This document shows, one piece after another, positions 24,167 to 34,700 of a stretch of DNA of 64,000 nt. Source of the DNA: Actinoplanes italicus (GTDB lineage: Bacteria > Actinomycetota > Actinomycetes > Mycobacteriales > Micromonosporaceae); the NCBI RefSeq assembly GCF_003001815.1, contig NZ_PVMZ01000024.1, positions 62,001-126,000 of the forward strand, given 5' to 3'. The stretch's first letter is position 1. The number at the start of each line of letters is the position of its first letter. A program made the translations under genes and the position numbers. The notes beneath the pieces were generated by a model. It made no database searches, was not told the origin of the DNA, and saw only the letters and a program-made list of their open reading frames with translations.

Positions 24167-26287
24167 ATGCCAGACTTCAGCCGTCGACTGCTGCCGCTGC
24201 TGGGACACAGCGGTGGTAGCCGCGACGCGATGACCTGTCTGTACCGATGTGGCAACGCGTGTGACCACCCCGTGCCGAACGAGTCGGACAACCCGTACCT
24301 GGGCGATGTGGTCAACGCCGAGATGAGCCGTCGTGGCGTCGTCCGTGCCGGTGCCGTCGGCGCGATGGTTCTCGGCTTCGGTGGTTCCGCGCTCGCGGCC
24401 GCCTCGCCCGCCGCGGCAGCTCCGGTCGGTGCCGCCGCCCCGATCGGCGAGGCGCTGGCGCACGGCCGGCACCACCACAAGGCCGGCAGGCTCACCTTCG
24501 AGACCGTCGCGCCGAACACCCTGGACCAGGTCACCATCCCGGCCGGTTACGAGTCGCACGTGGTCATCCGCTGGGGCGACGCGGTCGTGCCCGGCGCGCC
24601 GAAGTTCGACGTGGACAACCAGACCGCGGCCGCCCAGGCGAAGCAGTTCGGCTACAACAACGACTTCGTCGGCGTCATCCCGATCCCGGGTGACAAGGAG
24701 TGCGCGCTGCTCGTGGTCAACCACGAGTACACCAACGAGGACCTGATGTTCCGTGGCTTCACCAGCCTCGACAACCTCAGCGTCGAGCAGCTGAAGATCG
24801 CCATGGCGGCGCACGGCCTCTCCGTCGTGCAGATCACGCGCTCCGGCCGCAGCGGCAAGTGGGAGGTGTACAAGGGACGCGACCGGCGTTTCAACCGCCG
24901 GATCACCGCGCTGGCGACCGAGTTCAAGCTGACCGGCCCGGTGGCGGGTTCGGCGCTCGTGAAGACCGCCGCCGACCCGTCCGGCAAGATCGTCATCGGC
25001 ACGCTGAACAACTGCGCCGGCGGCGTCACCCCGTGGGGCACCGTTCTGTCCGGCGAGGAGAACTTCAACCAGTACTTCGTCGGTGGCGACGCGGCCCCGG
25101 CGGACGCCAAGCCGAAGCTGGCCCGTTACGGCATCTCCACCACGGCCCGTTACCCGAGCGGCAACCGCAAGTGGGAGCGCGCGCAGGAGCGCTTCGACCT
25201 GGCCCTGCACCCCAACGAGGCCAACCGCTTCGGCTGGATCGTCGAGGTCGACCCGTTCGACCCGCACGGCCGCCCGCGCAAGCACACCGCGATGGGCCGC
25301 TTCAAGCACGAGGGCGCCAACGTCATCGTCGCGAAGAACGGCAAGGTCGTCGCGTACATGGGCGACGACGAGCGCTTCGACTACCTGTACAAGTTCGTGT
25401 CGGACTCCAAGTTCATCGACAGCGACGCGCCGTGGGCCCGCAAGCACAACCTGACGCTGCTCGAGTCCGGCACGCTGTACGTCGCCAAGGTCACCGGGGA
25501 CAGCCCGGTCACCGAGATCGACGGCACCGGCAAGCTGCCCACCGACGGGAAGTTCGACGGCAAGGGCCAGTGGATCAAGCTGGTTTCCGGCAACCGGTCG
25601 TTCGTTCCCGGCATGACCGCGGAAGAGGTGCTCACCTTCACCCGGCTCGCCGGTGACGCGGTCGGCGCCACCAAGATGGACCGTCCCGAGGACGTCCAGC
25701 CGAGCCTGCGTACCGGCAAGATCTACGCGGCGATGACCAACAACACCAACCGCGGTGTCGGCACGAACCCGGCCTCCGACGAGGCCAACCCGCGCAACGC
25801 CAACAAGCACGGCCACATCTTCGAGATCACCGAGGACCGGGGCGACCACACCGGCCTGACCTTCTCGTGGCAGCTGCCGATCGTCTGCGGCGACCCGAAG
25901 GCCGCCGACACCTACTTCGGCGGGTACGACAAGAACGCGGTCTCCCCGATCTCCTGCCCCGACAACGTCGCTTTCGACAGTGCCGGCAACCTGTGGATCT
26001 CGACCGACGGCAACGCGCTGGGCAGCAATGACGGGCTCTTCGCCACCCCGATCGAGGGCAAGGAGCGCGGCCACCTGCGTCAGTTCCTCACCGTTCCCAA
26101 AGGCGCCGAGACCTGCGGCCCGTTCATCACCTCCGACGACAGGTCGGTCTTCGTCGCGGTCCAGCACCCCGGCGAGATCACCGGCGCGTCCGTCGACAAG
26201 CCGGCCTCGGTCTGGCCGGACGGCGACTTCGCCAAGCCCGGCGTCGTCGTGACCTGGCGCAAGGACGGCGGCCCGATCGGCAGCTGA
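24167..26287 (+). CDS. phoX: Secreted PhoX-type alkaline phosphatase
   Basis: A 706-residue DUF839/PhoX protein. The N-terminal segment has CLYRCGNACDHPVP, then a Tat motif SRRGVVRAGAVGA and a hydrophobic stretch, so it is exported folded. Family blocks include VVNHEYTNEDLMF, LNNCAGGVTPWGT, RPEDVQPSLRTGKIY and TNNTNRG. PhoX enzymes are calcium/iron-dependent phosphomonoesterases. The start at 24167 has GAGGAG about 11 nt upstream. A PHO box precedes it and a strong hairpin follows 9 nt after its stop, so it is a single-gene transcription unit. Confidence 0.92.
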   Translation: MPDFSRRLLPLLGHSGGSRDAMTCLYRCGNACDHPVPNESDNPYLGDVVNAEMSRRGVVRAGAVGAMVLGFGGSALAAASPAAAAPVGAAAPIGEALAHGRHHHKAGRLTFETVAPNTLDQVTIPAGYESHVVIRWGDAVVPGAPKFDVDNQTAAAQAKQFGYNNDFVGVIPIPGDKECALLVVNHEYTNEDLMFRGFTSLDNLSVEQLKIAMAAHGLSVVQITRSGRSGKWEVYKGRDRRFNRRITALATEFKLTGPVAGSALVKTAADPSGKIVIGTLNNCAGGVTPWGTVLSGEENFNQYFVGGDAAPADAKPKLARYGISTTARYPSGNRKWERAQERFDLALHPNEANRFGWIVEVDPFDPHGRPRKHTAMGRFKHEGANVIVAKNGKVVAYMGDDERFDYLYKFVSDSKFIDSDAPWARKHNLTLLESGTLYVAKVTGDSPVTEIDGTGKLPTDGKFDGKGQWIKLVSGNRSFVPGMTAEEVLTFTRLAGDAVGATKMDRPEDVQPSLRTGKIYAAMTNNTNRGVGTNPASDEANPRNANKHGHIFEITEDRGDHTGLTFSWQLPIVCGDPKAADTYFGGYDKNAVSPISCPDNVAFDSAGNLWISTDGNALGSNDGLFATPIEGKERGHLRQFLTVPKGAETCGPFITSDDRSVFVAVQHPGEITGASVDKPASVWPDGDFAKPGVVVTWRKDGGPIGS

Positions 26288-26296
26288 CCGCGCTCG

Positions 26297-26338
26297 TCGG
26301 GTACGGCCGCGGTGTTGCCGGACCGCGGCCGTACCCGA
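26297..26338. terminator. Long terminator hairpin after phoX
   Basis: TCGGGTACGGCCGCGGT at 26297-26313 pairs perfectly with 26322-26338 around an 8-nt loop, a 17-bp GC-rich stem immediately after the phoX stop. No T-tract. Confidence 0.85.
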
Positions 26339-26368
26339 TCTGGACACCTGCTGACAGAGGGATCTACT

Positions 26369-26761
26369 GTGGCGGCCGTGACCGGTCGCCACCCGCTCCC
26401 CGTCCTGGTGAGCTCGCTCGTGCTTGCCGTGGCGCTCGGCGTCGCCTTGAACTCGTCCAGCTGGGCGGTCAAGCAGACGGCCTACGTGGGCGGGTTCGCT
26501 GTCATGATCATCATGTTGGTGCTGGCCGCCGTCGTGCAACGCGGCCGGGCACCCGGCGTGCTCGTGCTCGGAGCGCTCACCGTGCAGGGCGCGACCCTGT
26601 CGGCGCTGGCTCTCGATTTCGGCCCCCTGGGTTCGGCCGTGCTCGCCGTCTGGGCCGCGGGACTGGCGTTCGTCTGGTGGCGGATCCTCCGCCGGGCCTC
26701 GCGTGAACGTGCCAATGCCCTCATGATTTCCGGGCTTCCGGAGGTTCACCCGGTCGACTGA
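26369..26761 (+). CDS. Four-helix integral membrane protein of unknown function
   Basis: A 130-residue protein starting at GTG 26369, 7 nt after AGAGGG. Four hydrophobic segments are visible: LPVLVSSLVLAVALGVAL, AYVGGFAVMIIMLVLAAVV, GVLVLGALTVQGATLSALAL and AVLAVWAAGLAFVWWRI, followed by a charged tail. No family recognised. Codon use is normal for the window. Possibly co-transcribed with the glycosyltransferase-like gene 92 bp downstream. Confidence 0.7.
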   Translation: MAAVTGRHPLPVLVSSLVLAVALGVALNSSSWAVKQTAYVGGFAVMIIMLVLAAVVQRGRAPGVLVLGALTVQGATLSALALDFGPLGSAVLAVWAAGLAFVWWRILRRASRERANALMISGLPEVHPVD

Positions 26762-26853
26762 GGGAACCCGGGTGCGGCCGAAATGATCCGCACCACCCCC
26801 GTCGGCCGTGTCACTGACCGACCGGGAACGGGGCATCGGCCGGGGGTGACGGG

Positions 26854-28356
26854 ATGGGCGAGACGCAGACCAGGGTGAGACGGGAGGCCGTCGTGGTGGC
26901 AAGCCCGCCACCGGCGCCCGTCGTACGTACCCGCCCGCGTCCACCGGGCTGGCTGGTCAGCCTGCTGCCGGGGCTGATCATGCTCGCCGCCGGCCTGTTC
27001 CGCGCCGACCGTCCCACCCTCAGCTGGGACGAGGCGACGTCCGCCGAGGTGTCGTCCCGCTCGGTGTCGCAGATCCTCGACCTGCTGCCGCACCTCGACG
27101 CCGTCTTCGGCCCCTACTACGTGATGCTGCACGGCTGGTCGGCACTGACCGGCACGTCCGAACTGGCGCTGCGCCTGCCGTCGATCATCGCCATGGCCGC
27201 GGCCGTGGCGACCACCGCCGAACTCGGGCGCCGCCTGTTCACGCCGCTCACCGGTCTCACCGCCGGCCTGATCCTGTGCCTGATCCCCAACACCTCGCGA
27301 TACGCGGCCGAGGCTCGCCCGTACGCCTTCGCCTGCTTTTTCGCGATTCTGGCTTTTCTCCTGCTGGTCGAGGCGGTCCGGCAGGGCAGGACGAAGATCT
27401 GGATCTGGTACGGCCTGAGCGTCACGTTCCTGGGCCTTGCCCATCTGATAGCCCTCACCACGCTGGCCGCCCACGTGGCCCTGATCGTGATGGAGGGCCG
27501 CCACCGCGTCCGCTCGTGGGCGGTCGCCGCCACGGCCGCGATCGTCCCGGTGCTGCCGATCGCCTACCTGGGCGCCACCCAGCAGGGCACGCAGCTGCAC
27601 TGGGTCGACCCGATCACGATGAGCGGGATCCGGGCCATGCCCGGCGAGATCGTCGGCTCCCGTGAACTGGTGTGGCTGCTGATCGGCCTGGCCGTGCTGG
27701 CGGTGTGGTGTCCCTTGCCCCGGCTGGTCCCGCTGGCAGTTCTGGCGATCGTCCCGCCCGCCGTCCTGGCCGCGGTGTCGGCGCTGGCCACACCGATGTG
27801 GGTGGCCCGCTACATGCTCGTGGTCCTGGCTCCGCTGGCGATCCTGGCCGCGGTCGCCCTGACGGCCACCCGCACCGAACGCCCCCGCCACACGATCGCC
27901 CGGGTCGTGGCCGTGCTGCTGGTGCTCGCCTTCATGGCCGTGCCCGGCCAGCACGCGGTCCGCACGGCGACCGCCAAGAACGGCCCCGACTACCGGACCA
28001 TCGCGAAGATCATCGGAGCCGATGTACGCCCCGGCGACGTGATCGTCTACCCCGCGAAGAACCGCGCCATCCGCGCCGGAACCGACCACTACCTGGCCGG
28101 ACAACCGGCGGCCCCGGCCGACCCGCTGGTCCGGGTACCGTCCGCCGAATCGGGCTGGCTGATCGCCGACGAATACCCGGACGCGCTCCCGCATCTGACC
28201 GGCGCCCCGCGGATCTGGCTGGTCGTCGGCGACCGCCGCGACGACCCGGTCACCGCCCGTCCCGAGTTGCGCCCGCTGCTCGACGGCGGATATCGGCAGA
28301 TCGGTTTCTGGCACCCGAAGCGAGCGACCGTGGCCCTGTACGAGAAGCGCGGCTGA
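26854..28356 (+). CDS. GT-C fold membrane glycosyltransferase (GT39/ArnT-like)
   Basis: A 500-residue polytopic protein with about ten to twelve hydrophobic helices. After the first helix the periplasmic loop reads LSWDEATSAEV, the acidic DE pair typical of GT-C enzymes, and YAAEARPYAFACFFA resembles the second loop of PMT-like proteins. Such enzymes transfer a sugar from a polyprenyl-phosphate donor outside the membrane. The C-terminal 120 residues form a soluble extracytoplasmic domain. Donor and acceptor are unknown. Confidence 0.78.
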   Translation: MGETQTRVRREAVVVASPPPAPVVRTRPRPPGWLVSLLPGLIMLAAGLFRADRPTLSWDEATSAEVSSRSVSQILDLLPHLDAVFGPYYVMLHGWSALTGTSELALRLPSIIAMAAAVATTAELGRRLFTPLTGLTAGLILCLIPNTSRYAAEARPYAFACFFAILAFLLLVEAVRQGRTKIWIWYGLSVTFLGLAHLIALTTLAAHVALIVMEGRHRVRSWAVAATAAIVPVLPIAYLGATQQGTQLHWVDPITMSGIRAMPGEIVGSRELVWLLIGLAVLAVWCPLPRLVPLAVLAIVPPAVLAAVSALATPMWVARYMLVVLAPLAILAAVALTATRTERPRHTIARVVAVLLVLAFMAVPGQHAVRTATAKNGPDYRTIAKIIGADVRPGDVIVYPAKNRAIRAGTDHYLAGQPAAPADPLVRVPSAESGWLIADEYPDALPHLTGAPRIWLVVGDRRDDPVTARPELRPLLDGGYRQIGFWHPKRATVALYEKRG

Positions 28357-28388
28357 CGCTCTCCGCTGCGCCTGGCAAGCTGTCCCCC

Positions 28389-29330
28389 ATGAAGGTTCTG
28401 CTGCCCGGCACCATCGAACTCGACCCGGTACTGCCCGCCGGTGTGGAGACGGCCGTCTACGACGCGCGGCGGCCGCTGCCCGACGAGCATCTCGACGCCG
28501 AGGTGCTGGTTGCCTGGGGAAACGCGCAGGAGAACCTGACCGACGCCGCTCAGCGGCTCACATCGGTGCGCTGGGTGCAGACGCTGGCCGCCGGCCCGGA
28601 CGCCGTGCTGCAGGCCGGATTCGCGCCGGACGTGGTGGTCACCGCGGGGCTGGGACTGCACGACAAGACCGTGGCCGAGCACACCCTGGCCCTGGTGCTG
28701 GCCGCCGCCCGCCGGCTGAATCTGCTGGTCCGTGCACAGGTCGGCCACCGATGGGCGGAGGAGCTGGGCGGACTGCAGCCGCTCCGGTCCGCGAAGTCCT
28801 TCCGTACGCTCCGTGAGGCAAAGGTCTTGATCTGGGGGTTCGGTGGGATCGCCGCGACCCTCGCACCGCTGCTGGCCGCTCTCGGCGCCGACGTGACCGG
28901 GGTCGCGCGCCGCGCGGGCGAACGGCACGGCTTCCCGGTGGTGACCGCCGCCGACCTGCCGGACCTGCTGCCGTCCACGGACGTGCTGATCAACATCCTG
29001 CCGGCCACCCCGTCGACCGCCGGTGTGCTGAACGCCGCGATCCTGGAACGTCTGCCCGCCCACGCCTGGGTCGTCAACGTGGGCCGGGGCGCGACTCTCG
29101 ACGAGGAGGCACTGCTCACCGCACTCCGTTCGGGCCGCCTGGCCGGGGCGGCCCTGGACGTCTTCGACACCGAGCCGCTGCCGCCGACCTCGGGCCTCTG
29201 GGACGAGCCGAACGTCATCATCACCCCCCACGCGGCGGGTGGCCGCCCGTTGGGCGCGTCGGCCCTGCTCAGCGAGAACCTGGCCGCCTTCGTGACCGGA
29301 GCCCCGCTGCGCAACCTGATCACGCGCTGA
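28389..29330 (+). CDS. D-2-hydroxyacid dehydrogenase
   Basis: A 313-residue NAD-dependent dehydrogenase. The start is ATG 28389. The Rossmann loop reads WGFGGIAATLAPLLAALGAD, and the catalytic triad is present: Arg in VNVGRGATLDEEAL, Glu in FDTEPLPP and His in ITPHAAGG. Family members reduce 2-ketoacids to D-2-hydroxyacids. Lies 32 bp after the glycosyltransferase gene; no obvious functional tie. Confidence 0.9.
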   Translation: MKVLLPGTIELDPVLPAGVETAVYDARRPLPDEHLDAEVLVAWGNAQENLTDAAQRLTSVRWVQTLAAGPDAVLQAGFAPDVVVTAGLGLHDKTVAEHTLALVLAAARRLNLLVRAQVGHRWAEELGGLQPLRSAKSFRTLREAKVLIWGFGGIAATLAPLLAALGADVTGVARRAGERHGFPVVTAADLPDLLPSTDVLINILPATPSTAGVLNAAILERLPAHAWVVNVGRGATLDEEALLTALRSGRLAGAALDVFDTEPLPPTSGLWDEPNVIITPHAAGGRPLGASALLSENLAAFVTGAPLRNLITR

Positions 29331-29366
29331 CGCCGGCGCCGCGATCCGGGCGGTGGCGCCACGGGT

Positions 29367-29406
29367 GTCGAGCGGGCCGTGGACGCGGTCGCGGCCGGCG
29401 CTCGAC
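29367..29406. terminator. Hairpin between convergent dehydrogenase and XRE genes
   Basis: GTCGAGCGGGCCG at 29367-29379 pairs with CGGCCGGCGCTCGAC at 29392-29406 with a 2-nt bulge. Its position in a 90-bp convergent gap suggests a bidirectional terminator. Confidence 0.5.
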
Positions 29407-29419
29407 CGTCCCGCCGGAA

Positions 29420-29989
29420 CTAGTGGGTCGAGCGGGCCCGGACGTGCAGACGTTCGCCCTGCGGCCCGAAGATGTTGATCAGTTCGGCGGGTTCCGGGCC
29501 GTCATTGGCCAGCGAGTGCGGCAGGCGGGTGTCGAACTCGGCGGCCTCGCCCGGCTCGAGCAGCAGGTCGTGGTCGCCGAGACGCAGCCGGACACGGCCG
29601 GAGAGCACGTACAGCCACTCGTACCCCTCGTGGGTCTTCTGTTCCTGCCCGCACGAGGGCGGCCCGGGCGGCAGGATCTGCTTGAAGGCCTGAGGCCCGC
29701 CCGGACGGCGGCTGAGCGGGATGAACGTGTGCCCGTCGCGCTGGATCGGCCTTGCCCGGACCCGTGGGTCGCCGGTCTCCGGCGCGTCCACGAGTTCGTC
29801 GAGGGTGACCTGGTAGGCCTCGGCCAGGGGCAGCAGCAGCTCCAGGGTGGGCCGCCGGGTGCCGGATTCGAGGCGGGACAGGGTGCTCACCGAGATTCCG
29901 GTGGTCTCGGCCAGACGGGTGAGTGTGATGTCCCGTTGCTGCCGTAGTTCGCGTAGCCGGGGACCGACGGCGGCGAGCGCTTTTGCCAT
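29420..29989 (-). CDS. XRE-family regulator with cupin sensor domain
   Basis: A 189-residue protein. Residues 10-65 form a Cro/C1 helix-turn-helix (DITLTRLAETTGISVSTLSR), and residues 110-180 a cupin barrel (YEWLYVLSGRVRLRLGDHDL then LPHSLAND). This arrangement is common in small-molecule-responsive repressors. The ATG at 29989 is next to the palindrome at 29993-30008. Divergent from the oxidoreductase-methyltransferase fusion, which it probably controls. Confidence 0.88.
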   Translation of the reverse strand: MAKALAAVGPRLRELRQQRDITLTRLAETTGISVSTLSRLESGTRRPTLELLLPLAEAYQVTLDELVDAPETGDPRVRARPIQRDGHTFIPLSRRPGGPQAFKQILPPGPPSCGQEQKTHEGYEWLYVLSGRVRLRLGDHDLLLEPGEAAEFDTRLPHSLANDGPEPAELINIFGPQGERLHVRARSTH

Positions 29990-29992
29990 AAC

Positions 29993-30008
29993 GGCAACGA
30001 TAGTTGCC
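29993..30008. promoter_or_regulatory. Candidate XRE-cupin operator
   Basis: GGCAAC-GATA-GTTGCC is a perfect 6-bp dyad starting 3 nt from the XRE start codon and 60 bp before the fusion gene. Its place in the divergent promoter region fits autoregulation and control of the fusion gene. Confidence 0.6.
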
Positions 30009-30068
30009 AGTGGGCGGGAGCGGGGGCACGGTGGGGCGCAAGAGGACGGGCGAGAGAGGACAACGCCG

Positions 30069-31646
30069 ATGGAGAAGCAGACGTACGACGTCGTGGTGAT
30101 CGGCGGCGGGGCGGCCGGCCTGAGCGGCGCGCTGGCGCTGGCGCGGTCACGGCGGTCGGTGCTGGTGGTGGACAGCGGTGAGCCGCGTAACGCGCCGGCC
30201 GCGCACATGCACAACCTCCTGGGACGCGACGGCACCCCGCCGGGCGAGCTGCTGGCCGCCGGCCGGGCCGAGATCATCGGGTACGGCGCCGAGGTGCTCA
30301 CCGGCCGGGCCGAGTCGGCGGCCCGCGACGGCGACGGCTTCCGGGTGACGCTGGCGGACGGCGGCACGGTCCGCGGCCGCCGGTTGCTGATCACGACCGG
30401 TCTGGTCGACGAGCTGCCGGAGATCCCGGGACTGGCCGAGCGCTGGGGACGCGATGTGGCGCACTGCCCGTACTGTCACGGCTGGGAGCTGCGCGACCAT
30501 CGGATCGGCGTGATCGCGAACGGGCCGCTGAGCGTGATCCAGGCGCAGATGTGGCGCCAGATCTCCCCGCACGTGCTGATCCTGCTCAACGGCGGGGCCG
30601 CTTTCGGCACCGAGCAGAGCGAGGAGCTCGCGGCGCGCGGCATCCCGGTGGTGCCCGGCGCGATCGAGGGACTGCAGATCTCCGGGGACAGGCTGACCGG
30701 CGTACGCCTGGCCGGCGGTGACGTGGTGGCGGTGGACGCGGTCGTGGCCGGTCCCCGGTTCACCGCACGCGCCGGGGTACTGGAGTCGCTGGGGCTGGAG
30801 TCGGCCGCGTTCGAGATGCACGGGCACCTGCTGGGCCGGCGGGTGTCGTCGGACGAGACCGGCGCCACCACGGTGCCGGGCGTGTGGGTGGCCGGGAACG
30901 TGACGAACCTGGGCGCGACGGTGGCGGTGGCCATGGCCGGCGGGCAGACCGCGGCCGCGGCGATCAACATGGACCTGATCGCCGAGGACACCCGGCACGC
31001 GGTCACCGCGTACCGGGACCGGATCGCCACGATGTTCACCGAGGACGCCTGGGAGGAGCGCTACCGCGGAAAGGACGCGATCTGGAGCGGCCGCCCCAAT
31101 CCGGTGCTGGTCGCCGAGGTGAGCGGGACCACCACCGGCCGGGCCCTGGACGTCGGCTGCGGTGAGGGCGCGGACGCGGTCTGGCTCGCCCAGCGCGGCT
31201 GGGAGGTCACGGCGGCCGACATCTCGTCGGTGGCCCTGGGCCGCGCCGCCGGGCACGCGGCCGAGGCGGGTGTCGCCGAGAAGATCACGTTCCGGCACGC
31301 CGACCTTCAGAAAGACCCTGCGGGGGAGGGGTACGACCTGGTCAGCGCCCAGTTCATGCACCTTCCGCCGGAGCCGCGCCGGGAGCTGTACACCCGGCTG
31401 GCGGCGGCCGTCGCGCCCGGCGGCACCCTGCTGGTGGTCGGTCACCACCCGTCGGACCTGGCCACGTTCGTCGGCCGGATGCACTTCCCGGACATGCTGT
31501 TCACCGCCGAGGAGATCGCGGACCTGCTGCCGCCGGACGGCTGGAAGATCGTGACGGCCGAGGCCCGTCCCCGCCCGGGTACCGACCCGGAGGGTCACGC
31601 CATCACCATCCACGACGCCGTCCTGGTCGCCGAACGCCGCCGATGA
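30069..31646 (+). CDS. Fusion: thioredoxin-reductase-like flavoprotein plus SAM methyltransferase
   Basis: A 525-residue two-domain protein. Residues 1-305 are a low-molecular-weight thioredoxin-reductase-like module with the FAD loop GGGAAGLSG, redox CPYC at Cys133 and Cys136 (HCPYCHGW) and GVWVAGNV at the FAD close. Residues 330-525 are a class I methyltransferase with ERYRGKDAIWSGRPN, DVGCGEGADAV near 360 and HLPPEPR, close to TehB-type enzymes. GAGAGGA precedes the ATG. The frame is open throughout, so the fusion is genuine. A role in detoxifying a thiol, tellurite or reactive electrophile is plausible but unproven. Confidence 0.88.
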   Translation: MEKQTYDVVVIGGGAAGLSGALALARSRRSVLVVDSGEPRNAPAAHMHNLLGRDGTPPGELLAAGRAEIIGYGAEVLTGRAESAARDGDGFRVTLADGGTVRGRRLLITTGLVDELPEIPGLAERWGRDVAHCPYCHGWELRDHRIGVIANGPLSVIQAQMWRQISPHVLILLNGGAAFGTEQSEELAARGIPVVPGAIEGLQISGDRLTGVRLAGGDVVAVDAVVAGPRFTARAGVLESLGLESAAFEMHGHLLGRRVSSDETGATTVPGVWVAGNVTNLGATVAVAMAGGQTAAAAINMDLIAEDTRHAVTAYRDRIATMFTEDAWEERYRGKDAIWSGRPNPVLVAEVSGTTTGRALDVGCGEGADAVWLAQRGWEVTAADISSVALGRAAGHAAEAGVAEKITFRHADLQKDPAGEGYDLVSAQFMHLPPEPRRELYTRLAAAVAPGGTLLVVGHHPSDLATFVGRMHFPDMLFTAEEIADLLPPDGWKIVTAEARPRPGTDPEGHAITIHDAVLVAERRR

Positions 31647-31735
31647 GGTGCGGCTGGCGCTCGCCGGCGGGCTGGATTCTGGGCTAAGCGGGCAAATCGG
31701 CAACGGAGCAACGGTCGCCTTGCTGGAATGGGCAC

Positions 31736-34700
31736 ATGCGGCCGGATGATGCTGAAGGATTCACCGGCCCGGGCGACGACGTCCGGGCCGCGCTCGCGTC
31801 CTGGCGCGACGGGATCGTCGACCCCGGCGGCGCCAACCGTCTCATCGACCTGCCACGCGGCGGCGCCGACCTCGTCGAGATCGTCGCCCCCGACCCGGCC
31901 GGGGTCGTGGACGCGCTGCGCCAGGGCCGCGACTGCCCGCTGATCGGCGCCGGCGCCAAGAAGAGCACCGGCGCCCTGCGCACCGACCTGCCCGACGGCG
32001 TGCTCGAACCGCTGCTGCGCCGCCTGCGCCGGCACACCCAGCTGGAGCAGGCCGACCGGGGCGTCGACGTGCTCTACCTGGCGCTCGGCCTGCTGCACTG
32101 GCAGGACCCGGCCGGCACCGCGCACGCCAGCCCGCTGCTGCTGATCCCCGCGGAGCTGGTCACCCTCGGCCCCGGCGAGGTACCGCGGCTGCGGGCCGGC
32201 GCCGGCGATCCGATGGTCAACCCGGCGCTGGCCGCCCGCCTGATCCCGCTCGGCGTCACCCTGCCCGAGGTGGACGACCTGCTGGACGGCGCCGGACTGG
32301 CCGACTTCGACGTCGAGGCGCTCACCGCCGCGATCGGCGCGGCCGTCAGCAGGCAGTCCGGATGGCGTACCGCCGCGATCGCCGTGCTGGCCCGGCTCGA
32401 CCCGGCGGCCGAGGCGATCCGCCGCGACCTGCTCGACAACGAGGACCGCATCCTCGCCCACCCGGTGGTCCGCGCGCTGGCCGAGACGGACGGCGCCCCC
32501 GGAGCGTTCGCGTTCGAGCCGCTCACCCCGGACGAGATCGACGTCCTGGCCCCACCCGACGACGTGCCGCTGGTCCTGGACGCCGACGCCGCCCAGCGGG
32601 CCTGCGTCGCGGCCGCCTGCGAGGGCCAGAGCTTCGTGGTCGACGGCCCGCCCGGCACCGGCAAGTCGCAGACCATCGCCAACATGATCGGCGCGCTCAC
32701 CCACGCCGGCAAACGGGTCCTGTTCGTCTCCGAGAAGGCGTCCGCCCTGGACACCGTCCAGCACCGGCTGGCCGCCGCGGGGCTCGGCAACTACCTGCTC
32801 GATCTGCACGGCGCCCGCGCCTCCCGCAAGCAGGTGGCCGCCACGCTGGCCGCGGCCCTGGAGGCCACGCCGCTGCCCGCGCCGGGCATGGACCCGGCCG
32901 CCCGTGACCTGCTCCGCGAGCGGCGCGAGCAGCTCAACGCGTACGCCCGCGCCGTGCATGAACCGCGGGAACCGCTGACCCGCAGCCTTCACGATGTGAT
33001 CGGACGTTTCGCCCGGCTGTCCGGGGTGCCGGAGGCTCCGGCGCCGGGCCTGCATGCCGCCGCCCTGACCGACGCCGCCCTGGACCGGATCCGTGCCGCC
33101 GCCGGACGACTCACCGAGGCGTGGCGCCCGGCACTGGAACGCAGCGGATTCCGGTGGCGCGAGGTGGCCGAGCGTGAACCGCTCGCCGAGGCCCTGCAGG
33201 AGGCCCTGCTCGCGCTGGAGGGTCTGGCCACCGCCGCGGGCGTGAACGCGCCGGTCACCAACGCCTTCCACCTACGCCTGCCGACCGACGCGGCGACGCT
33301 CGCCGAGATCGCCGAGCATGCCGCGCAGCGCCCGGCCGGCGTCGCCGACTCGTGGCTGACCGCGAACACCCTGCGCCCGATCCGGCTGGCCGCCGAGGAA
33401 CTCGCCCAGCGGATGGAGGTGAGCCGCCGGGCAGCCGACGCGGTCCGTCACCGCGCCGGCGTCGCCTGGGAGGTCCTGGCCGCCCCGATGGAGCTGGACA
33501 CGGTGCCGCAGCCGCCCCGGCTCGAACCGCCGGCCGTGCACCTGGAGCCGCTCACCGCGGCCGACGCGAAGGCGCTGGCCGGCCGGTTCACCGCGGACTC
33601 CGACGAGCTGGAGCACCAGCAGCGCAACCTCGACCGGGCCACCACCCGGCTCGGCCTGCCCGACGTGATCACCTTCTCCGACGTCGAGCTCGTCCACCTG
33701 GTGACCGAACTCGGCGCCCGGACCGACAAGCCGGACCCGTCGTGGTTCGCGCCCGGCGCCCAGTCCGCGGTGCACGCCGCCGCCGGCACGCTGCGGCTGC
33801 ACGTCGAGGCGGTGCAGGCGGCCCGCGCGGCCGCCCACGAGATCTTCACCGACGCGATCCTCACCGAGCCGGTCGAGGACTTGGCCGACCGGTTCGCCAA
33901 CGTGCACCGCGGCGCCCGCAAGCTGCTGGCGCCGCACCGGCGCGACAAGGAGGCCGTGGCCGCGCTGACCCAGCCGGGCATCGGCGTCGACGAGGCGGTC
34001 GCCGAACTGGGGCTGGCCGTCGCCTGGCGGCGTGCGCACGAGGGCCTGGTCGCCGCGGAACGGCTGCACGCCGGGATGCTGGGCCGGTTCTGGAAGCGGC
34101 TCGACACCGACTTCCCGGCGATCGGCCGCGCCCTGCAGACCGTCGCCGAGGTGTTGCGGGTGACCCCGCCGGAGGCGCTCGGCCGGGTCGTCGAGTACGT
34201 CTGCGCCCCGCACGTGGCCGGCGACGAGCTGCACCGGGCGGTCACCGAGGCCCGCGACGTGTTCCGGCACTGGCGGGCCACCCTGCGCCCGGAACCCGAG
34301 GCCGCGGCCCGGCCGGAGCTCGGTCACGGGCCGGTGCAGCACGCGATCGCCTGGATGCGCGCGCAGGTCGCGCCTCTGCGTGACACCGCCGGGGTGCTGC
34401 GGCAGCTCGGCGACGCGGTCGGCCGCGACCTCAACGTCGCGGAGGCGATCGGGGTCATCGAGGTACGCCGGGACGTGATCGAGGCCGAGCAGGCGTTCAC
34501 CGCGGCCGGTCACGGGTACGAGACCACGCTCGGCCCGGTGTACCGGGGCAAGCAGACCGACCTGCGGGCTCTGGAGAACGCGCTGGAGTGGACGGCGCAC
34601 GCCCGTACCCTGCGCACCGGCACCGACGCCGCCCTCAACAACGAGCAGGCCCAGGCGATGACCGCCGGTCGGCCCACCCCCGACCTGACCGGCCTGATCG

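Noticed and set aside
24119..26944. 941-residue minus-strand open frame over phoX
   Set aside because: Arg/Gly/Val-rich sequence opposite a well-defined PhoX protein.
31728..31943. Short ORF overlapping the helicase start
   Set aside because: Shadow frame with Arg/Thr-rich content; the helicase frame at 31736 carries the DUF4011 motif.
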